Of a stretch of 41,843 bases of DNA, positions 35,698 through 41,843 are shown piece by piece. This DNA comes from Jiangella ureilytica (GTDB lineage: Bacteria > Actinomycetota > Actinomycetes > Jiangellales > Jiangellaceae), in the NCBI RefSeq assembly GCF_004348545.1, contig NZ_SMKL01000054.1:1-41843 (forward strand), written 5' to 3'. A program made the translations under genes and the position numbers. Below the pieces are notes generated by a model. The model was not told where the DNA came from. It did not search any database and saw nothing but the letters and a program-made list of their open reading frames with translations. Within the stretch, counting starts at the first letter, position 1; every line of letters begins with the position of its first letter.

Positions 35698-36984
35698 GTA
35701 CGGCCGCGCGGGCGCACGGGTGATTCGGGCGGCATCGAGCGCCGCTTCTACCGACGCCCGGTCGACCACGCCGCCGGTCACGGCCTCGACCGAATCGCCC
35801 ACTGCGCGGGCCGCGTTCCCCGTGGCGCCGGCCGCGTCCCCCGTGGCGTCGGCCGCGGCCCACACCGCACCGCACACCGCCCGCAGGCCGTCCAGCGCGT
35901 CCTGGCCCGGCTCGCCGCCATCGCTCCCCGCCCCGACGCGACTCTCGTCGCTCACTGCCCCTCGGACCGGAGCCTCGCCGCCGTCGCTCCCCGCACCGTC
36001 GCTCGCCGCCCCCCGGACCCGAGCCACGCCGCCGTCGCTCCCAGCACCGTCGCTCGCCGCACTTCCGGCCAGGCCCTCGGCGCCGCCGGACCCGGCGTGG
36101 GCCGAGGCGCGGGTGAGCCGCAGCCCCCCGCCGTCGACGACCGCGTGCCAAGCACCCACCGTCGCGTCGCCGGCCCGCACGCGCAGCGCGTCCGGCGATA
36201 CGTGCAACGCCCGCAGGTCGTGCCCGACGTACGTGGGCCGCAGCCGAGCCGGTGCCAGCACCACATCGATCGGGTCGGTGACTCCGGTGAGCACCAGCAG
36301 GCTGTCGGCTCCGGCGGCGTTGGCGCCCTCGATGTCGGTGTCGAGCCGGTCGCCGACCACGAGGGGCCGGGTCGCGCCGGAGCGCAGGATCGCCTCGCGG
36401 TGCATCGGCGGCTCCGGCTTGCCCGCGACGACCGGTTCGCGCCCGGTGGCCGTCCGGATCGCCGCGACCAACGTGCCGTTGCCGGGCGCCCGGCCGCGGT
36501 CGGTCGGCACGACGGGGTCGGTGTTGGTGGCCACCCACGGCAGCCCGGAGGCCACGGCGTAGGTGCCCTCGGCGAGCAGCGGCCAGCCGACCGTCGGCGA
36601 GAACCCCTGCACGACCGCGACCGGGCCGTCGTCGGCGCCGGAGACCGGAACGAGGTCCTGCTCGCGGAGCGCGACCTCGAGCCCCTCGCCGCCGACCACC
36701 AGCACCTTCGAACCGGCCGGCAGCTGCTCGGCCAGCAAGCGTGCGGCCGCCTGCGCCGACGTGACGACCTCGTCGGGCAACGCCTCGACGCCGATCTCCG
36801 TCAGGTGCGCCGCGACCCGCTCCGGCGGCCGGGCGGCGTTGTTCGTGACGAACGCCAGCCGCATGCCCGCGGTACGGGCCTGCCGCAACGCCTCGGGGGC
36901 GTGGGACACCGGCCGTGGGCCGACGTAGACGACCCCGTCGAGGTCGAGCAGGGCGACGTCGTAGAGCTCGGTCAGATGCGGCAC
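35695..36984 (-). CDS. NagD-like HAD-IIA sugar/glycerol phosphatase with a repeat insertion
   Basis: A protein of 429 aa from the GTG at 36984, which has GGGAGG 9 nt ahead (the ATG three codons earlier is directly abutted by that sequence). DLDGVVYVG (D14, D16) is the nucleophile/acid pair, FVTNNAARP the second motif, and VVGDRLDTDIEGANAAG the metal-binding motif. The family includes Rv1692 (glycerol-3-phosphate phosphatase, about 353 aa). Residues 294-361 are a Gly/Ser/Asp insertion with three copies of a roughly 17-residue unit (S-D-G-A-G-S-D-G-G), which accounts for the extra length. Confidence 0.88.
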   Translation of the reverse strand: MPHLTELYDVALLDLDGVVYVGPRPVSHAPEALRQARTAGMRLAFVTNNAARPPERVAAHLTEIGVEALPDEVVTSAQAAARLLAEQLPAGSKVLVVGGEGLEVALREQDLVPVSGADDGPVAVVQGFSPTVGWPLLAEGTYAVASGLPWVATNTDPVVPTDRGRAPGNGTLVAAIRTATGREPVVAGKPEPPMHREAILRSGATRPLVVGDRLDTDIEGANAAGADSLLVLTGVTDPIDVVLAPARLRPTYVGHDLRALHVSPDALRVRAGDATVGAWHAVVDGGGLRLTRASAHAGSGGAEGLAGSAASDGAGSDGGVARVRGAASDGAGSDGGEAPVRGAVSDESRVGAGSDGGEPGQDALDGLRAVCGAVWAAADATGDAAGATGNAARAVGDSVEAVTGGVVDRASVEAALDAARITRAPARPY

Positions 36985-37049
36985 GGCCCCCATCCTCCCA
37001 GCCGGTTCTGACGGTGGTCGCGGCCGGGCGGGCGGTGCGGTCCACGAGG

Positions 37050-37158
37050 TGTCGTCGGGCCGGGCACCGGCCCGGCGACGTCGCTCTGGCTCGGCGCCTC
37101 GCACCGACCACGTCGATGAGGCCTCCGGCGCCCTCTTGTCGCCGGTCTGCCCGGCCCT
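37050..37158 (-). repeat. Dispersed ~110-bp repeat, copy B
   Basis: The minus strand is about 80 percent identical to 2715-2824 (copy A) with one 1-nt gap. It fills the centre of the 198-bp gap between the divergent HAD and DUF1015 genes. In the orientation of copy A it points toward the HAD gene, as copy A points toward the MOSC gene. It would also cover the -35 position of the DUF1015 promoter. Confidence 0.75.
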
Positions 37159-37170
37159 TCTCGGTCCGCG

Positions 37171-37176
37171 TACGAT
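37171..37176 (+). promoter_or_regulatory. Predicted -10 box of a leaderless promoter for the DUF1015 gene
   Basis: TACGAT is followed by 6 nt and the ATG at 37183. No ribosome site is present. The -35 position would fall inside repeat copy B. Confidence 0.45.
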
Positions 37177-37182
37177 CCGTTG

Positions 37183-38412
37183 ATGACCTCCGCCACGCCA
37201 CCGTTGCGGTTGACGCCGTTCCGGGCGACGACCTACGCCCCCGGCACCGACCTCGCGGCGGTCGTGTGTCCGCCGTACGACGTCATCGGCGATCGGCTCG
37301 CGGCGTTCGAGGCGCAGGACCCGCACAACATCGTCCACCTGACGCTCCCCCGGCCCGCCCCCGGCGACGGCGACAGGTACTCGGTGGCCGCGCGCTCGCT
37401 GGCGGCCTGGCGCGAGTCGGGCGTACTGGTGCGCGACCCCGCCCCGGCGCTGTACGTCTACGAGCACGTGACCGCCGGCGGCGCGGCGATCGGCCTGGTG
37501 GGCGGCATCGGAATCGACGGCCCGGTACTTCCGCACGAGAACACCTTCCCCGGCCCGGTGGCCGACCGCGCCGCCCTGATGAGCGCGACCCGGATGCAAC
37601 TCGAGCCGATCCTGTTGACCTATGACGGTGGTGGCTCGGCCAGCGATGTCGTCGACCGCACGGCCGCCACCGCCCCCATGCTGGAGTTCACCGTGGCCGG
37701 CCAGGTGCACCGGCTCTGGCGCGTCGCCGAGCCGGACGAGCTGGCCACGATCGCCTCCGACCTGGCCGGCCGGACCGCGCTGATCGCCGACGGACACCAC
37801 CGGTTCGCCGCCTACCGCGCGGTGCAGGCCGCCGACCGGGCCCCCTCCGGTGCCGATCACGGCCTCGCCCTGCTGGTCGATGCCGCCCGGCACCCGCTGG
37901 AGTTGCGCGGCATCCACCGCAGCGTCAGCGGCCTCTCGTTCGAGGACGCGGTGGCCGCGGCGGCCAAGGGCTTCGACGTCGTCCCGCTGGCTGCGGGCGA
38001 CGATCCCACCACCATGCTCGGCCGCGAGCACGGCACCGCGTTCGTCATCGGCGCGGGACCTCGGCTGGCGCTGCTGCGCTCGCCGCGGCCGTCGGTCCTC
38101 GAGGACGCCGTACCATCCGACCGGCCCGATGGGTGGCGCGAGCTGGACGCCGGCGTGCTGGTCGACGTGCTGCTCGCCCACCTCTGGGGTGTGGACGATG
38201 CCGACCCGCGCGTGACGTACCACCACGACGGCGACGAGGCGCTGCGCTCGGCAGGCCGTGACGCGGGCGTCGCGGTACTGACCCGTCCGCCCGCCCTGGC
38301 CGACGTGCTCGACTTGGCCGCCCGCGGGGAGCGGATGCCACGCAAGTCGACCTCGTTCGGGCCGAAGCCGTGGACCGGCCTGCTGATGCGCGAGCTCGCC
38401 ACCGGCCAGTAG
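37183..38412 (+). CDS. DUF1015 family protein
   Basis: A protein of 409 aa. LTPFRATTYAP, VVCPPYDVIGD, HENTFPGPVADR and IADGHHRFAAYRA are the conserved blocks of DUF1015, a widespread protein of unknown reaction sometimes described as HTH-like or SpoOJ/ParB-related; the invariant PPYD and DGHHR residues suggest an enzyme or ligand pocket. ATG 37183 is chosen over a TTG one codon earlier because of the leaderless spacing. The next 150 bp to the ssb-like stop hold no gene, only a weak direct repeat of CGATC(A/G)TGG(C/T)GG on the minus strand. Confidence 0.88.
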   Translation: MTSATPPLRLTPFRATTYAPGTDLAAVVCPPYDVIGDRLAAFEAQDPHNIVHLTLPRPAPGDGDRYSVAARSLAAWRESGVLVRDPAPALYVYEHVTAGGAAIGLVGGIGIDGPVLPHENTFPGPVADRAALMSATRMQLEPILLTYDGGGSASDVVDRTAATAPMLEFTVAGQVHRLWRVAEPDELATIASDLAGRTALIADGHHRFAAYRAVQAADRAPSGADHGLALLVDAARHPLELRGIHRSVSGLSFEDAVAAAAKGFDVVPLAAGDDPTTMLGREHGTAFVIGAGPRLALLRSPRPSVLEDAVPSDRPDGWRELDAGVLVDVLLAHLWGVDDADPRVTYHHDGDEALRSAGRDAGVAVLTRPPALADVLDLAARGERMPRKSTSFGPKPWTGLLMRELATGQ

Positions 38413-38564
38413 CCCCGCCCGCCATGATCGACGCTGAACCCCGGCCACCACGATCGCCAGCCGCGCCGCAGGCAGCCCCGGTTCCCGCCGAGCATCCGGG
38501 CACGACCGATGCGGGATGGCCCCCGACCTGCCGGAGCCTCAGAGCACGATGAGCACCGGCCGAG

Positions 38565-39029
38565 TCACTGGCCCGCGGCCTCGGCTCCGACCAGCACGAG
38601 CCGGCGCTCGGGCGAGGCGGTGGCGGGTTCGGATGGTGGATCGGCCTTGCGGGCCTTCTGCTTCTTCTGCTTCACCGGTGGTCGCCGCGCGATGCACTTG
38701 GCGGAGTCGATCTCGATCTCGAAGGTGCTCTGTCCGGCGCCTCCGGACCGCCAGAACCGGCGGCGGAGTGCACCGGTGATCTCGACGGTGTCGCCCTCTT
38801 CGAGGACGCGGAGCTTGCGGCGTTGTGCGGACGCCCACGCCGTGCACGTGACCGTGTCGACGCGGCGGGGAGCGCCCAGCCCGGCGGGCGGACGTGGGCG
38901 CTGGACCACCAGTCGCGCCGACACGATCTCGTCGCCGCTGGGCAACAGGATGACCTCGGGCTCGGCGGACAACCGGCCGACGAGCCGGACCTCGTTGAGG
39001 TGCTCGGCGGGCACCGTTGCGGTGTTCAT
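38565..39029 (-). CDS. Single-stranded DNA-binding protein-like (OB fold, no acidic tip)
   Basis: A protein of 154 aa from the ATG at 39029, which has AAGGAG 5 nt ahead; the long open frame upstream is spurious. HLNEVRLVGRLSAEPEVILLPSGDE, VTCTAWASAQRR and EGDTVEITGALRRRFW follow the SSB OB-fold pattern. The C-terminus is basic then Ala/Glu-rich and lacks the D-D-x-P-F-type acidic tip that recruits repair proteins, so it is probably an accessory paralogue rather than the main SSB. Confidence 0.82.
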   Translation of the reverse strand: MNTATVPAEHLNEVRLVGRLSAEPEVILLPSGDEIVSARLVVQRPRPPAGLGAPRRVDTVTCTAWASAQRRKLRVLEEGDTVEITGALRRRFWRSGGAGQSTFEIEIDSAKCIARRPPVKQKKQKARKADPPSEPATASPERRLVLVGAEAAGQ

Positions 39030-39129
39030 GACGACTCCTTCGGCGGATGGGGATCGGGTCCTGTCCACCATCGTGGGCGCGGACGGGCGGTCGCGCAGCC
39101 GCGGATCGTCGATTTGTGGATGACGGGCC

Positions 39130-39475
39130 GAAGTCGTCGGGGCTGTGGACGAGAGACCTGCTGGGCGGGCGTTCGAGCGGCGCCCGGCGGGCTGCTCGGA
39201 CACGTCAGTCGTCGCTGTCGCCGTCGCCAATCTCGGCCGCGCGCTCGGGCGGCGTCGGGCTCGCCCTCGATGTCCGCGTCGGCGGCCCGCAGGAACCAGC
39301 GGCGAAGTCGTCGGGGCTGTGGACGAGAGACCTGCTGGGCGGGCGTTCGAGCGGCCCCAGCGGGCCGCTGGGACACGTCAGTCGTCGCTGTCGCCGTCGC
39401 CGATCTCGGCGGCGCGCTCGGCGGCGTCGGTCTCGCCCTCGATGTCGGCGTCGGCGGCCCGCAGGAACCAGCGGC
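39130..39475. repeat. 173-bp tandem duplication of the 3' end of the RGG/TPR gene
   Basis: Two copies, 39130-39302 and 39303-39475, start with GAAGTCGTCGGGGCTGTGG and share most bases. The right copy includes the last 33 codons and stop of the RGG/TPR gene plus about 75 bp beyond. The left copy holds the same C-terminal codons (RRWFLRAADADIEGE) with an inserted C that shifts the frame, and is not expressed from its own start. The right copy has a CCCAGCG/CGCTGGG hairpin (39356-39372) after the stop, which is degraded in the left. The rest of 39030-39377 is the ssb-like leader. Confidence 0.88.
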
Positions 39476-41591
39476 GGGCCTCCTTGTCGCGGCCCGCGGC
39501 GAGGAGCGCGTCGGCGTAGGCATAGCGCAGGCGGGCGACCCACTCCGCATGCGCGGTGGATCGCAGCTCCGGCACCTGCAGCGACACCGCTGCCGCCTCG
39601 TGGTCGCCGAGGTCGCGCCGCGCGCCGGCGGCGACGATGAGCATCTCGATGCGCCCGGCTGTGTCCAGACCGGTGACGGCGGGGTCGTGCGAGAGGTCGA
39701 GTGCTCGGCGCGGACGGCCGAGGCCACGCTCGGCATCGGCCATCATGGGCAGGTACTCGGCCGAGCCGGTCATGCGCCGGGCGGCTCGCAGCTCCGCGAG
39801 CGCGTCGGCGTACTTGCCGGCCATATATGCGGCCACGCCGGCGGCCTCGCGCACGACGCCGATGCGCCCGGCTTTCCGCCGCGCGGCCATGGCGTGCTCG
39901 TAGGCCCGCTGCGGTTCGTCGTCGAGCAGGCGCTGCGCCATGACCAGGTGCCGCGCGACGGCGGCGGACATCTGACCGGAGAGCGCACTGAGCTCGGCGC
40001 GGATCTCCTCGTCGAGCTCGCGGCCGGTCACGTCCTCGTCGACGACGGGGTCAGGGACGCGCGGGGCGCTGGACGGGCCCGGTGCGTTGCGGGAGCGGTC
40101 GTCGCCGTCGGCCGGGCCGCGGGACCCGCCGCGCGGGCCACCGCCGCCGAAACGGTCACCGCCGCGTCCGCCTCCGGATCGGCCACCGCCCGCACCGCCC
40201 GGACCACCGCGTCGTTCGCCGCCGCCCGAGCGACCGCCGGACTCGCGATCGTTGCCGCGTCCGGAGCCGCGGGAGTCATCGCCGGAGCGAGGGCCGTAGG
40301 AGCGGCCACCGCTCGAGGGTCGGCCGCCGCCGCGGGAGTCATCGCCGGAGCGAGGGCCGTAGGAACGGCCGCCGCCGGAGCGGTCGCCACCGCGAGAGTC
40401 ATCGCTCGAGCGGGGACCGTACGAGCGGCCGCCACCGGAAGGACGGTCGCCGCCGGAGCCGCCGCTCCAGCGGTTACCGCCGGAGCGGTCGCCACCACGG
40501 GAATCGTCGGACCGGGAGCCGTAGGAACGGCCGCCGCCGGACCCGCCACGCGAGTCGTCGCCCGAGCGGGGACCGTACGAGCGGCCGCCACCGGAGGGAC
40601 GGTCGCCGCCGGAGCCGCCGCTCCAGCGGCTACCGCCGGAGCGGTCGCCACCGCGGGAATCGTCGGGCCGCGAGCCGTAGGAACGGCCACCGCCCGACCC
40701 GCCACGCGAATCGTCGCCCGAGCGGGGACCGTAGGAACGGCCGCCGCCAGAGCGGTCGCCACCACGGGAATCGTCGGACCGGGAGCCGTAGGAGCGGCCA
40801 CCGCCGGACCCGCCACGCGAATCGTCCCCGGAACGGGGGCCGTACGAGCGGCCGCCGCCGGACCCGCCACGCGAGTCGTCCCCGGAGCGGGGACCGTACG
40901 AGCGGCCACCACCACGGGAATCGTCTGAACGGGAACCGTAGGAACGACCACCGCCCGACCCACCACGAGAGTCATCGGAACGAGGGCCGTACGAGCGGCC
41001 ACCACCGGAGGGACGGTCGCCACCGGAGCGGCCGCCACCGGAGCGGTCGCCACCACGAGAGTCATCGGAACGCGAGCCATAGGAGCGGCCACCGCCGGAA
41101 CGGTCGCTGCCGGAGCCGCCGCTCCAGCGGCTACCGCCGGAGGAACGATCGCCACCCCGAGAGTCATCCGACCGGGAACCGTAGGAACGGCCGCCGCCGC
41201 GAGAGTCATCGGGACGGGAGCCGTAGGAACGGCCGCCGCTGGAGGGGCGGCTACTGCCGCGGGACTCGTCGGAGCGCGAGCCGGAGGAGCGGTCGCCAGG
41301 GGAGCGATCGCTGCCCGAACCACCGGATCGGCCGCCGCTCGAGGGGCGGCCACTGCCGCGGGGATCGTCGGAGCGCGAGCCGGAGGAGCGGCCGCCAGAG
41401 GAGCGGTCGCCGCCCGAACCACCGGATCGGCCGCCGCCCGAACCACCGGATCGGGCGCCGCCCGAACGATTGCCGCCGGGACCGCCGGGACCGCCAGAGC
41501 CGCGGGCCGGCCGGTCGTCCCGGCCGCTGCCGCCTCGCCGAGCTCGGCCGTCGTCGGACGGGTCCGTGCCCTCGCGGTCACGACCAGACAT
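39378..41591 (-). CDS. RGG/SYG-repeat disordered region fused to a TPR-like domain
   Basis: A protein of 737 aa from the ATG at 41591 (GAGAGG 8 nt ahead). Residues 1 to about 510 are almost only Gly, Ser, Arg, Asp with some Tyr and Pro: fifteen copies of G-G-R-S-Y-G-(S/P)-R-S-(G)-D-D-S-R-G-G and three of R-W-S-G-G-S-G. Residues 512-737 are helical, TPR-like: AAVARHLVMAQRLL, YEHAMAARRKA, AAYMAGKYADALAELRAARRM and YADALLAAGRDKEARRWFLRAADAD. TPR genes with Arg/Gly-rich leaders occur in actinobacteria, but this one is unusually long. It may bind RNA or form assemblies (inference). It lies 130 bp after a 5S rRNA gene in the same direction. Confidence 0.8.
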   Translation of the reverse strand: MSGRDREGTDPSDDGRARRGGSGRDDRPARGSGGPGGPGGNRSGGARSGGSGGGRSGGSGGDRSSGGRSSGSRSDDPRGSGRPSSGGRSGGSGSDRSPGDRSSGSRSDESRGSSRPSSGGRSYGSRPDDSRGGGRSYGSRSDDSRGGDRSSGGSRWSGGSGSDRSGGGRSYGSRSDDSRGGDRSGGGRSGGDRPSGGGRSYGPRSDDSRGGSGGGRSYGSRSDDSRGGGRSYGPRSGDDSRGGSGGGRSYGPRSGDDSRGGSGGGRSYGSRSDDSRGGDRSGGGRSYGPRSGDDSRGGSGGGRSYGSRPDDSRGGDRSGGSRWSGGSGGDRPSGGGRSYGPRSGDDSRGGSGGGRSYGSRSDDSRGGDRSGGNRWSGGSGGDRPSGGGRSYGPRSSDDSRGGDRSGGGRSYGPRSGDDSRGGGRPSSGGRSYGPRSGDDSRGSGRGNDRESGGRSGGGERRGGPGGAGGGRSGGGRGGDRFGGGGPRGGSRGPADGDDRSRNAPGPSSAPRVPDPVVDEDVTGRELDEEIRAELSALSGQMSAAVARHLVMAQRLLDDEPQRAYEHAMAARRKAGRIGVVREAAGVAAYMAGKYADALAELRAARRMTGSAEYLPMMADAERGLGRPRRALDLSHDPAVTGLDTAGRIEMLIVAAGARRDLGDHEAAAVSLQVPELRSTAHAEWVARLRYAYADALLAAGRDKEARRWFLRAADADIEGETDAAERAAEIGDGDSDD

Positions 41592-41673
41592 CAATGATCC
41601 TCTCGTCTCCATGCCGTTACCCCATTCTCCCCCGTCGACCGCCTCGGCGAGTCCAGGAGGGGGTCCGGACATG

Positions 41674-41710
41674 CGTGAGGCCCCGACGCACTAGGGGTCG
41701 GGGCCTCACG
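41674..41710 (-). terminator. rRNA operon terminator
   Basis: A perfect 14-bp stem (41674-41687 with 41697-41710, CGTGAGGCCCCGAC and its complement) with a 9-nt loop begins 10 bp beyond the 5S rRNA 3' end. No U tract follows on the minus strand, but stem strength and position fit a terminator that also separates the rRNA operon from the RGG/TPR gene. Confidence 0.85.
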
Positions 41711-41719
41711 ATGGGTAAG

Positions 41720-41838
41720 TGTCCGGCGGTGTCCTACTCTCCCACCCCCGCTAGAGGGCAGTACCATCGGCGCTGGTGGGCTTAGCTTCCGGGTTCGGAA
41801 TGGGTCCGGGCGTTTCCCCGCCGCTATGACCGCCGGCA
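41720..41838 (-). rRNA. rrf: 5S ribosomal RNA
   Basis: The minus strand reads GCCGGCGGTCATAGCGGCGG, then AAACGCCCGGACCCATTCCG, AACCCGGAAGCTAAGC, and near the end GGGTGGGAGAGTAGGACACC. These are the conserved loops A to E of bacterial 5S rRNA, and the two ends pair (GCCGGCGGT with ACCGCCGGA). The 23S gene should lie just past the right edge of the window. Exact ends are uncertain by a few bases. Confidence 0.95.
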
Positions 41839-41843
41839 CATCT

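Noticed and set aside
36985-38451. An N-terminal extension of the HAD gene
   Set aside because: It is antisense to DUF1015 and runs through the dispersed repeat; the DLDGVVYVG motif begins near the GTG at 36984.
38421-38460. Short direct repeat of CGATC(A/G)TGG(C/T)GG after DUF1015
   Set aside because: Only two imperfect copies; could be chance in GC-rich sequence and does not form a terminator.
40062-41591. The Gly/Ser/Arg-rich frame as a shadow ORF
   Set aside because: Despite low complexity it is continuous with a clear TPR-like C-terminal domain, has a ribosome site, and the opposite frames lack any domain.

Overview
The window is very GC-rich DNA from an actinomycete chromosome. GTG and TTG starts are common, the rib operon sits behind an FMN riboswitch, and the order HAD / small acidic protein / tlyA / nadK / recN ... 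steA / mctB ... pyrG matches the Mycobacterium tuberculosis Rv1692-Rv1699 neighbourhood. A Jiangella-like organism is my guess; the sequence alone does not prove the genus.

Layout. 1-3.7 kb: the tail of an IS110-type transposase, a SixA-like phosphatase, a PLP-dependent deaminase/aldolase, a small P-loop kinase and a MOSC protein. 3.7-7.4 kb: two paralogous pairs of SigE-family sigma factor and membrane-anchored partner. The first pair is intact; the second carries several lesions and looks dead. 7.4-12.5 kb: a minus-strand biosynthetic block, ribD-ribE-ribBA-ribH-hisE-hisG, led by an FMN riboswitch, with hisE probably having its own leaderless promoter. 12.5-14.6 kb: a Uma2-type nuclease-like gene, a 0.77 kb intergenic region with an inverted repeat and a 94-bp tandem array, then rpe. 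14.6-18.6 kb: a 14-TM MFS exporter divergent from its probable TetR repressor, and pyrG. 18.8-24.7 kb: a cell-envelope/division operon (steA, mctB/steB, a divergent MraY/WecA-like protein, murJ, a GT4 glycosyltransferase) ending in a double hairpin. 24.8-31.6 kb: an accessory block of membrane and surface genes (Vps62-like/membrane fusion, nonapeptide-repeat protein, RDD protein, K+-channel-like protein, SHOCT protein, AtsA/AtsD-type arylsulfatase) that splits recN from steA. 31.8-37 kb: recN, nadK, tlyA, a small acidic protein and a NagD-like HAD phosphatase. 37.2-39 kb: a DUF1015 gene and an SSB-like gene. 39.1-41.8 kb: a protein with about 510 residues of RGG/SYG-type disordered repeats before a TPR-like domain, whose 3' end has been tandemly duplicated, followed by a strong terminator and a 5S rRNA gene (end of an rRNA operon entering from the right).

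Themes. Several genes carry recent low-complexity expansions (ribD, HAD, the Rv1693-like gene, the RGG protein), so replication slippage seems active here. A dispersed repeat of about 110 bp occurs twice, 34 kb apart, each time just upstream of a gene. At least eight genes have a TAnnnT -10 box 6-8 nt before the start codon, which predicts leaderless mRNAs. The intact operons are ordinary housekeeping. The less explained material is the RGG/TPR protein, the Vps62/nonapeptide/RDD block, the MraY-like protein beside SteA/MctB, and the repeats.
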